44,087 nt of DNA, taken from Bacilli bacterium (GTDB lineage Bacteria > Bacillota_I > Bacilli_A > RF39 > UBA660). Location of the stretch: NCBI GenBank assembly GCA_017438635.1, contig JAFRUZ010000010.1, positions 1-44,087 of the forward strand, read 5' to 3'. The number at the start of each line of letters is the position of its first letter. Within the stretch, counting starts at the first letter, position 1. The position numbers and the translations under genes were made by a program. A model generated the notes under the pieces. That model saw nothing but the letters and a program-made list of their open reading frames with translations, made no database searches and was not told the DNA's origin. Shown here in pieces: positions 25,085 to 31,976 of the stretch.

Positions 25085-25116
25085 ATATAAAAAGCAGAAA
25101 TTAATCGTTTCTGCTT
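25085..25116 (-). terminator. leaky terminator/attenuator between rpsU and yqeY
   Basis: AAGCAGAAA, 7-nt loop, TTTCTGCTT (25092-25116) then TTTATA on the minus strand. The short T-run suggests partial read-through into yqeY. The stem includes the last codons of rpsU. Confidence 0.65.
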
Positions 25117-25304
25117 CTGTTATTTCTTTTGTTTCTTTTTCTAGAGTTTATGATATTTTGTTTCTTTTCTTCTCTTCTCTTTACTCCAGGCTTATCATAA
25201 AACTTTCTCTTTTTTGCTTCAGAAAGGACTCCATCACGAGCACATTTTGTCTTAAAATTTTTAAGTGCTTTATCTAAGTTACCTTTTACTTGTACTTCAG
25301 TCAT
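25101..25304 (-). CDS. rpsU: 30S ribosomal protein S21
   Basis: 67 residues, highly basic. The start M-T-E-V-Q-V-K is followed by the S21 core D-K-A-L-K-N-F-K-T-K-C-A-R-D-G-V-L-S-E-A-K-K-R-K-F-Y and the basic tail. It binds near the anti-Shine-Dalgarno end of 16S rRNA. Length is slightly above the 57-60 typical in Bacillus owing to an Arg/Asn-rich tail (R-K-R-N-K-R-N-N-R-S-R). Strong promoter and AAAGGAGTGA ribosome site upstream. Confidence 0.96.
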   Translation of the reverse strand: MTEVQVKGNLDKALKNFKTKCARDGVLSEAKKRKFYDKPGVKRREEKKQNIINSRKRNKRNNRSRND

Positions 25305-25336
25305 CTTATCACTCCTTTCCTTGCTTCCTACAGTGT

Positions 25337-25365
25337 ATTATAACAAACATATTGTTTTTTTTCAA
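25337..25365 (-). promoter_or_regulatory. rpsU promoter
   Basis: TTGAAA (25360-25365), exact 17-bp spacer, TATAAT (25337-25342) with a TGT extension. One of the best promoter matches in the window, fitting a ribosomal protein gene. Confidence 0.85.
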
Positions 25366-25383
25366 CACTTTTTTTATAAAGAG

Positions 25384-26088
25384 TTATTTTACCTTCTTTA
25401 CTTGTTTTGCTACTATTACTTGATATTGGGCAATATTGTCACAACCATTTTCTGATGCACATGTTTGAATAACTAAAACTTTTGAGTTTTCGTCGATTGG
25501 AGTTTCTGTATTATATATAGATTTGTTCTTTAATTTTAACAAGTGTTCATAATATTCTACTCCAGGAAGTCCGCTTAATTCTAGGTAATCAAAGTCTTCT
25601 TTTTCAGTAAATACTGAGAATATTTCATATTCTTTTTTACTAGTATCAGTTGTTAAAATTATTGTTTTGTGTTTATCGTAAAAGTTCTTATTTTGATAAT
25701 CTAACAATTTAGAAAAAACTAATGTCATATTCATTTTATTATGACCATATACTATAAGTTTTCTATCTTGTAGTGATTTGTTTCTATAATCTAAGTAAGG
25801 AGTTCCTTTATTTGATTCTTCTTTATATAAATCATGTGTTAAATAGTAACTATTGTTTTCTGTTTGAACAATTGGTTGTGATATTACATCAGGTATTTCA
25901 ATATACATAACTATTTCATTGTTGTTATATTTAGTTCTTAATTCACTAATAAATTCAAAATCATCATCATTATTTGATATAATATCTCCGTTTTTTCCAG
26001 TGTTATAGTCTTTATAATAATCGTATATTAAGTATACTGATACAAGCATAACACACATACATAGACATAATTTTAATATCTTTTTCAT
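25384..26088 (-). CDS. class B-like sortase
   Basis: 234 residues from the ATG at 26088, behind AAGGAG; a GTG nine bases earlier is less well placed. An N-terminal membrane helix (about 4-22) is followed by a sortase domain. The class B-type blocks are V-Y-G-H-N-K-M (catalytic His116), M-T-L-V-F-S-K-L-L-D-Y and the Cys motif V-I-Q-T-C (Cys210). Sortases cleave C-terminal sorting signals and join surface proteins to the wall. The expected Arg in the next strand (R-Y-V-I-V-A-K in relatives) is not present: the sequence reads A-Q-Y-Q-V-I-V-A-K, with no Arg after Cys210. The neighbouring upstream gene encodes a surface protein ending in an IPNTG sorting signal, the likely substrate. Confidence 0.93.
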   Translation of the reverse strand: MKKILKLCLCMCVMLVSVYLIYDYYKDYNTGKNGDIISNNDDDFEFISELRTKYNNNEIVMYIEIPDVISQPIVQTENNSYYLTHDLYKEESNKGTPYLDYRNKSLQDRKLIVYGHNKMNMTLVFSKLLDYQNKNFYDKHKTIILTTDTSKKEYEIFSVFTEKEDFDYLELSGLPGVEYYEHLLKLKNKSIYNTETPIDENSKVLVIQTCASENGCDNIAQYQVIVAKQVKKVK

Positions 26089-26113
26089 AACTATCACTCC
26101 TTAAACTAATATA

Positions 26114-26142
26114 ATTTTATCATACTGTATAAATATTGGCAA
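26114..26142 (-). promoter_or_regulatory. sortase promoter
   Basis: TTGCCA (26137-26142), 17-bp spacer, TAAAAT (26114-26119) with a TGA extension. Confidence 0.75.
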
Positions 26143-26149
26143 ACCAATA
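26134..26149. repeat. inverted repeat over the sortase -35 box (possible operator)
   Basis: TATTGG, CAAA, CCAATA: six paired bases overlapping the -35 hexamer. No T-run follows, so it does not look like a terminator. Confidence 0.45.
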
Positions 26150-26163
26150 AGTTACTTTGCATG

Positions 26164-26194
26164 TAAAAGCCCCATTTCAAGATTAGAAATGAGA
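26164..26194 (-). terminator. terminator of the large surface protein gene
   Basis: GTCTCATTTC, 7-nt loop, GAAATGGGGC (two G-U pairs), then TTTT on the minus strand, shortly after the stop at 26202. Confidence 0.65.
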
Positions 26195-26201
26195 CTTTAT
26201 G

Positions 26202-29200
26202 CTATTTCTCTTTTTTTCTGTTTTTTATGACTACGCTGTATACTCCATATGATACTAAGCCAGCACCAATCATAATACTAATAACGCTTATTACACTACC
26301 AGTATTAGGTATTTTTACTGTTTGATAACTATTCTGTTTAGCTGAACTTCTTTTGGTTTTTGTCTTTGTTGTTTTTGTTGTATTCTTTTTGTTAAATGGT
26401 ATACTTGGCCCTTCATTTTTGTACCATTTGGCATATAGTATTTGATTATTTTCAATAATTAAATCAAAGTCAAATTTCTGATCGAAATTACTATCAAAAT
26501 ACCAACCCGCAAATGTATATCCTTCTCTTGTAGGATCTTCTGGCCTTGGAACTTTTTCCCCTTCTTTTATTGTTGTGTAACCAGGTAAAGTTCCGTTGTT
26601 TTTGGCAAAAATTATAATATATGTACTGGCTTCTCCTTCATGAAATTTGCCATATATAGTAGTGTCTGAATCGATTAGAGTATTAAAATCAAATTCTTCA
26701 TCATAATCTGTACTTGTATACCACCCATCAAATGTATATCCTTTTATTTGTGGATTTTCTGGTCTTGGAACTGTTTGACCATATTCCACTTGTACAGGTG
26801 TATATGTTGAATTCAAATTATCAGTAAATCTTACTGTATATTTTTCTAGTTCCCATTTTGCATATAATGTTATATCCCCAGACATATCACTTGTTATTCG
26901 TCTAATTCTATTAGTTAATGCCGGTTCAGTATGCCATCCTGCATATACGTTATGTTCTTTTGCAGCTTTTATTAGCGGCTTTTCTTCTCCAGTTATGTAT
27001 GTTGTTGGACTATTACTGCCTGCAATTCCACCATTTGTTTCATATTCAATGACATTTACGCTTGGTTCTACCCATTTAGCGTATAGAGTCTTGTTTTCTC
27101 CAGGCATTTTGTTAATAGTATACAATTTAGTTAATTCTGGATCACTATGCCATCCCGCGAATTTATAACCTTCTTTGGTAGGTTTGGCTGGCTTCGTTAA
27201 CTGAGTCCCATAATTAGCAGTTATTGGAGATACTGAAGTACCCCCGTTGCTTTCAAAAGTAATAGTGTACTGATGTATTTCCCATTTTGCATATGCTGTT
27301 GTATTCCTAGTAATTGGCTTAGTAAAGTCAAATTCAGTCGTGTATTGAGGATCTGAATACCAACCTCTGAAAGTGTATCCTGATCTTGCAGGTTCACTTG
27401 TTGGTCTATTTACTACTTGTCCTTCTTCAACTTTTACTTTTTTACTTCCATAATCATATTCATATGTAAGATATGTCCCCCAATGAGCAGTGTATTTTCT
27501 ATCTCCTTGTGAACCTTTATTAATTTGAATTTTTTTATTTAAACTCTTATTATTATCACGTGACCATCCTTCAAATGTATGCCCTTCTTTTACAGGATTA
27601 TTTAGTGTAAAAGTTGGTGTGTTTTTTGTATACGAAGTAGGATTTTGGATTAGTAATTCTCCGCCATTTAATTCATATTCTAAAGTATATGAATCTTTAT
27701 CAATTGTTATTGGAATACTAGATGTTATTCCTTCTTCTGTTTTGGCACTGATTTCTGCAAAGCCTATTGCTTGTCCAGTTACATTACCATTTTGATCTAC
27801 TGTAGCAAAAGTAGTATTAGAACTAGACCATTTTACTTTACTTGGAGAAGTATAATTACTATCAACAGTAAGCTCTAGTTTTCTAGTTTCCCCTGGTGCT
27901 ATAGTAATTGATTCACTATTATTATGTATATTTATTATTGCTTTTTCATTTGCTCCTAAGAATGTATCACCTTGGGCAGGCGGAAGTGAATAAGCACCAC
28001 TTCTGTTGTTTTCACTACTCATAATATGTTGTTTTCCAAAAACTGATTGCTCTAAATTAAACCAACTAAAATCTACTGTTTTATCTTTATTTCTCATCCA
28101 AGTAGTATCAACATTGTAATAACCGTCATCTAATTTAACTAGATTCCATGCGTGATTACCTGTTGGTGTTGTACCACTTATGTAAAATGCATACATATCT
28201 AATTGCTTTAAAATATGCATATATGCCATTGAGTACCCAGCACATACAGTATTTTTATCAACTAGAGCGCTATATGCGCTTTGACTTAACCTTCGCCTAT
28301 CGGATTCAAAATATGAACCGGTATAGTTGCTTGCCTCATAATCATATGAAATAGTTTTTGCTAAAGTATATGCTATATATTGTTCTTTTTCATAATCAGT
28401 AGCATATTTTTTGGCTACTGATACAATTTTATTAGTCTCAGCATCAAATTTAGCTTTATTAGAAGAATAATTATTTATAGTACTGTTATACCAATTACTG
28501 ATCTCTGTAACTACTTTTGTATTTTTATTTTTAGTATAATAAAACCCACTATCAATCCAGAAAAACTCTGGATGATCCATGTAAAGTGCTTGGTATATTC
28601 TATCTACTGTATCAATATCATATCTTGCAGTTATAGATATTGTTTTTTTCCTATTTTTTACTCCAACATATAACTCATCATAAGTTTTTTGTTGCGTAGC
28701 ACTTAATGACGAATAATAGTATCTATCTTTTTTGTATGTTTTAGCAGATACTTCTGATGAATATGGTCCTACTACTGTCGTTCCTGTTGTTTTATTAATT
28801 CCTCTTACTTTAAAACTGTATGTTGTATCATAAGAAAGACCTGTCTTTGTCAATGTTGGATTTGTAGTATTTAGTGTACAACTATAACTACTTTCACTAC
28901 TCTTTTTATAACATATTTCATAACTACTTGCATTTCTATCTCTACTCCATGATAGTTTAACGCTAGTTGATGTTTTAGAATCTACCTTTAAATTTGTTAT
29001 TTGTGAGATAGTAGTATCAATTGCATAACTTGTTTTTACTAAAGGCATCGATACTGATAGTGCTGATATTGATAATATCGATAATGTAATTATAAGCATC
29101 GATGTACTACTCTTAAATTTTTCATCTTTATCTTTATTTCTATATTTTATAAGTAATACTGTGCTTGTTCCTATGCAGAATATTACAAAGACAGTTATTG

Positions 29201-29816
29201 CTATTTTTATTGATGTGTTATTACCATTATTATTTTTATTATTACTGTTGGTATTATTATTGTTATTACTATTTGTTACTGTTTTATCTTGTACTGTAGA
29301 ACTTGATTCTTTCTTTAAATTCTCAACGATAATTTTCTTTTCTACGCTGTTCTCTTTTTTATATGTTTTTGATGGTAAACTTTTACTAGTCATATATGTA
29401 TCTTTACATGAGATTTGTTTTTTGTTATAGACTCCTAAAAGTTTTAATATTTGTATACCAGAAGGATTTGTTGCTATTTTATTATAATTTGGTATATATG
29501 CAATTACTGTTTTTTTATCTTGTGATACTTTGAAAAATGCATATATATCTGTTTCTCTTATTATTCTTTCTAGGGTTATGGTTTCAGCATCTTCGCTGAT
29601 GACTTTATCTGGTTCAGTGTATTCCTTATATGTAGTTCCTGTTTGAACGTACTCAGAATTATGAAGTGTATAACTAGATGAAGCATTTTCTGGAATGCTT
29701 GTTGTAATACATGTTCCTGAAGAAAACTTTATGTCATCATCTAAAGCCTTGACATAAGGTGTATATATAATTAAAAAGAATATAATTGATAATAAGATTA
29801 CAGTTTTATTCTTCAT
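26202..29816 (-). CDS. sortase-anchored surface protein with transglutaminase-like domain and InlB/Flg_new-type repeats
   Basis: 1204 residues, multi-domain. Order: signal peptide (1-24); unknown outside domain and an Asn-rich spacer (25-200); membrane helix (203-224) with basic stop K-Y-R-N-K-D-K; a second signal-peptide-like segment (Met240 to T-S-Y-A265); fibronectin III-like domain (about 270-360); transglutaminase/cysteine-protease-like domain with Cys525 (V-C-A-G-Y-S), His555 (G-N-H-A-W-N) and Asp570 (N-V-D-T-T-W); Big_2-like Ig domain (about 622-705); six repeats ending in G-x-T-F-x-G-W and Y-A-K-W patterns (712-1132), as in Flg_new/InlB B-repeats; linker; sorting signal K-I-P-N-T-G (1168-1173), membrane helix and basic tail. 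The start has GGAGG upstream. The sortase gene next door probably anchors it. The middle of the protein looks like two genes joined in frame. Confidence 0.92.
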   Translation of the reverse strand: MKNKTVILLSIIFFLIIYTPYVKALDDDIKFSSGTCITTSIPENASSSYTLHNSEYVQTGTTYKEYTEPDKVISEDAETITLERIIRETDIYAFFKVSQDKKTVIAYIPNYNKIATNPSGIQILKLLGVYNKKQISCKDTYMTSKSLPSKTYKKENSVEKKIIVENLKKESSSTVQDKTVTNSNNNNNTNSNNKNNNGNNTSIKIAITVFVIFCIGTSTVLLIKYRNKDKDEKFKSSTSMLIITLSILSISALSVSMPLVKTSYAIDTTISQITNLKVDSKTSTSVKLSWSRDRNASSYEICYKKSSESSYSCTLNTTNPTLTKTGLSYDTTYSFKVRGINKTTGTTVVGPYSSEVSAKTYKKDRYYYSSLSATQQKTYDELYVGVKNRKKTISITARYDIDTVDRIYQALYMDHPEFFWIDSGFYYTKNKNTKVVTEISNWYNSTINNYSSNKAKFDAETNKIVSVAKKYATDYEKEQYIAYTLAKTISYDYEASNYTGSYFESDRRRLSQSAYSALVDKNTVCAGYSMAYMHILKQLDMYAFYISGTTPTGNHAWNLVKLDDGYYNVDTTWMRNKDKTVDFSWFNLEQSVFGKQHIMSSENNRSGAYSLPPAQGDTFLGANEKAIINIHNNSESITIAPGETRKLELTVDSNYTSPSKVKWSSSNTTFATVDQNGNVTGQAIGFAEISAKTEEGITSSIPITIDKDSYTLEYELNGGELLIQNPTSYTKNTPTFTLNNPVKEGHTFEGWSRDNNKSLNKKIQINKGSQGDRKYTAHWGTYLTYEYDYGSKKVKVEEGQVVNRPTSEPARSGYTFRGWYSDPQYTTEFDFTKPITRNTTAYAKWEIHQYTITFESNGGTSVSPITANYGTQLTKPAKPTKEGYKFAGWHSDPELTKLYTINKMPGENKTLYAKWVEPSVNVIEYETNGGIAGSNSPTTYITGEEKPLIKAAKEHNVYAGWHTEPALTNRIRRITSDMSGDITLYAKWELEKYTVRFTDNLNSTYTPVQVEYGQTVPRPENPQIKGYTFDGWYTSTDYDEEFDFNTLIDSDTTIYGKFHEGEASTYIIIFAKNNGTLPGYTTIKEGEKVPRPEDPTREGYTFAGWYFDSNFDQKFDFDLIIENNQILYAKWYKNEGPSIPFNKKNTTKTTKTKTKRSSAKQNSYQTVKIPNTGSVISVISIMIGAGLVSYGVYSVVIKNRKKEK

Positions 29817-29879
29817 TATATCTTTACCTCCATATCATACTATATTCTAATGTTATTTTATCATATTGTTATAAAAAAA

Positions 29880-29906
29880 TAAAGTCTCATTATGATGAAA
29901 CTTTAT
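29880..29906 (-). terminator. terminator of the ORF6N gene
   Basis: AAAGTTTCAT, CATA loop, ATGAGACTTT (one U-G pair) and T-run on the minus strand, overlapping the stop codon. Confidence 0.8.
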
Positions 29907-30774
29907 TTTTTTGAGATAAAAGTTCTAATAGTTTTATTAGAACTTCATGTTCATTTATTTTAGATATTTCAAAACATCTTTTACCTAAATCTTTAAAACT
30001 TGCTCCGCAGTGATATAATTCTTTTTTATCTATAATTATAAATCTATCATGAAAACTATTATCTATAATTACTTTAACATTATCATATTGTTTTTTATAT
30101 TTATCATAATCATCATTATTGTATTTATTTGTTATTATTGTTATCTTTTTATTTGTTTTAGAAAGTATATCAAGCAAGTTTTTGTCAATATAATTATCTA
30201 TTATAATTATTTCACTTTTTGATTTGTTTAATATATCTAGTAACAGTGAATATGCATCATATACTTGTCCTTTATAGAATAAATGATTATTCTTTTCTTT
30301 AAAATTGGAAAATGTGCTCTCTACTATTTTTAATCTTTCTTCATGTTCTAGTACTAGATTGTTTATATATTTCTGTTCTAATAAATTAGAGGATATATAC
30401 TTTTTCATTAAAACAAAGGCACGCATTATTCTTATACTTACTTCTGACGCAACTTCTGTTCTTAAAACACTTGCAAGCATAGCAACTCCTTGCTCAGTAA
30501 ATACATATGGTAGTTTCCTTATTCCTCCATAATTATTATTTGTATTTGAAGTCACAATTTGTGACTTCAAGTTATCAAATTCATTTTTCGATAATTGAAA
30601 ATAAAAATCTTCAGGAAATCTTTTTATGTTTCTATTTACAGCTTGATTAATAACTTTTGTACCACCCTTGCATCCATATAGTTTTGCTAAATCACTATCT
30701 AGCATTACTTGTTTGCCTCTTATTTTGTATATTAGTCTTTCAATTTTTGTGTTTTTCTTTACTATAGTATTCAT
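29890..30774 (-). CDS. ORF6N-domain protein with C-terminal PLD-like domain
   Basis: 294 residues. The N-terminal ORF6N/KilA-N-type DNA-binding region (about 10-125) shows G-K-Q-V-M-L-D-S-D-L-A-K-L-Y-G, N-R-N-I-K-R-F-P-E-D-F-Y-F-Q-L and Y-V-F-T-E-Q-G-V-A-M-L-A-S-V-L. A linker helix follows. The C-terminal part (about 165-290) has the phospholipase D-like pattern I-I-I-I-D-N-Y-I-D and H242-D-R-F-I-I-I-D249 with H-C-G-A-S-F-K-D-L-G-K. ORF6N proteins come from phages and mobile elements and are often accessory or defence-linked; function is unknown. It has AAGGGGG before the ATG and a near-ideal promoter that contains a LexA-like box. It sits alone between ftsW and the surface protein gene. Confidence 0.92.
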   Translation of the reverse strand: MNTIVKKNTKIERLIYKIRGKQVMLDSDLAKLYGCKGGTKVINQAVNRNIKRFPEDFYFQLSKNEFDNLKSQIVTSNTNNNYGGIRKLPYVFTEQGVAMLASVLRTEVASEVSIRIMRAFVLMKKYISSNLLEQKYINNLVLEHEERLKIVESTFSNFKEKNNHLFYKGQVYDAYSLLLDILNKSKSEIIIIDNYIDKNLLDILSKTNKKITIITNKYNNDDYDKYKKQYDNVKVIIDNSFHDRFIIIDKKELYHCGASFKDLGKRCFEISKINEHEVLIKLLELLSQKNKVSS

Positions 30775-30801
30775 TATAATTTTCCCCCTTACTATATGAA
30801 A

Positions 30802-30830
30802 ATTATAACGAACATTTGTTTGCTTGTCAA
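30802..30830 (-). promoter_or_regulatory. consensus sigma-A promoter of the ORF6N gene
   Basis: TTGACA (30825-30830), exact 17-bp spacer, TATAAT (30802-30807): full consensus at both hexamers. The -35 box overlaps the ftsW stop codon. Confidence 0.9.
30809..30822. promoter_or_regulatory. candidate LexA (SOS) box in the promoter spacer
   Basis: Minus strand CAAACAAATGTTCG, one base away from the palindromic form CGAAC-N4-GTTCG of Gram-positive LexA boxes. It lies entirely between the -35 and -10, an ideal repressor position. Confidence 0.5.
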
Positions 30831-31912
30831 TGCTTTTGTTTCGATAAATTTAAAATAATTCCAATACTTGTCATAGTTACTATTAGAGAACTTCCACCAT
30901 AACTGATAAATGGTAGTGTTACACCAGTAACTGGTATTAAGCCTACCACAACACTTAGATTGAGGATTGTTTGAAAAATAATTTGAAAGCCTAAACCAAA
31001 TATTATGTATTTTTTAAATAAATCTGTTTGCTCTAAAGCTAGTTTTAATACTAAATATGCTAGTAATGAAAAACATATTATTACTATAAGAGATCCAAAT
31101 ACTCCAAACTCTTCACATATTATTGAAAAGATAAAATCTGTCTGAGGCTCTGGTAAATAGAAATGTTTCTGTCTGGAATTTAAAAAACCAAATCCTAATA
31201 GTCCACCAGGTCCTATAGCATATAAACTCTGTATAATTTGGAAACCTGTACCTAACGGATCGCTCCAAGGATTTAAAAAAGATGTTATTCTATCAATTCT
31301 ATATGGTGCAATTGCAATAAGAAGTATTACTCCTATGATTCCTAGTAGACCAAAAGCATAAAAGTATTTCATGTTAACACCTGAAATAAATAGAATTGCT
31401 ACCACTGATATTACTAGTATGAATCCTGTTCCAAAATCTGGTTGTAACATAATTAATGAAAATGCTAAGCCAGTTATAATTACTGGTGGAAGAATAGTTC
31501 TTATTTTTTTATATGCTTTTTTATTAATACTTAAATACTTTGAAGTATATATAATAATAGCAATTTTCATAGCTTCGCTTGGTTGTATTCCAAAAGGTCC
31601 TATTCCAAACCAACTTCTAGAACCATTTCTAATTGTTCCTATTCCTGGTATTAATACTAGGGCTAATAAAAGAAATGAAACTAATATAAATATTTTTGAA
31701 TATTTATAAAAAAAATCTGTATTTATTTTTAATATAAAATATAAAACTATATATCCAATTATTATAAAAATTAATTGTTGTTTTACATATTTTAAACTGT
31801 CTTCAAATTTATATGATGCCCAAATATATGAAGATGAAAATATCATCATCAAACCTATAAGTATTAGAATAGACATGATTATAAATATTAATAATCTTTT
31901 ATTTTTGAGCAT
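30827..31912 (-). CDS. ftsW: SEDS glycosyltransferase, FtsW type
   Basis: 361 residues, about ten membrane helices. SEDS proteins polymerise peptidoglycan together with a class B PBP. Recognisable blocks: R-S-W-F-G-I-G-P-F-G-I-Q-P-S-E, L-Q-P-D-F-G-T, G-T-G-F-Q-I-I-Q-S-L-Y-A-I-G-P-G-G-L-L-G, L-P-E-P-Q-T-D-F-I-F-S-I-I-C-E-E-F-G, and P-F-I-S-Y-G-G-S-S. FtsW (or SpoVE) fits better than RodA from this last set, but the assignment between the two is not certain. It has AGGTGATA before the ATG and is its own unit. It is the only gene in the window that ends in TGA, and that TGA is part of the next gene's -35 box. Confidence 0.92.
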   Translation of the reverse strand: MLKNKRLLIFIIMSILILIGLMMIFSSSYIWASYKFEDSLKYVKQQLIFIIIGYIVLYFILKINTDFFYKYSKIFILVSFLLLALVLIPGIGTIRNGSRSWFGIGPFGIQPSEAMKIAIIIYTSKYLSINKKAYKKIRTILPPVIITGLAFSLIMLQPDFGTGFILVISVVAILFISGVNMKYFYAFGLLGIIGVILLIAIAPYRIDRITSFLNPWSDPLGTGFQIIQSLYAIGPGGLLGFGFLNSRQKHFYLPEPQTDFIFSIICEEFGVFGSLIVIICFSLLAYLVLKLALEQTDLFKKYIIFGLGFQIIFQTILNLSVVVGLIPVTGVTLPFISYGGSSLIVTMTSIGIILNLSKQKH

Positions 31913-31947
31913 ATTATCACCTATTAATAATATGAAAAAAAGAAAAC

Positions 31948-31976
31948 TTTTATAAAAAAAAAGCCCTAAGGCTTTT
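31948..31976 (-). terminator. terminator of the cdsA-rseP operon
   Basis: AAAAGCC, 4-nt loop, GGCTTTT (31959-31976) then a long T-run on the minus strand; overlaps the rseP stop codon. Confidence 0.9.
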
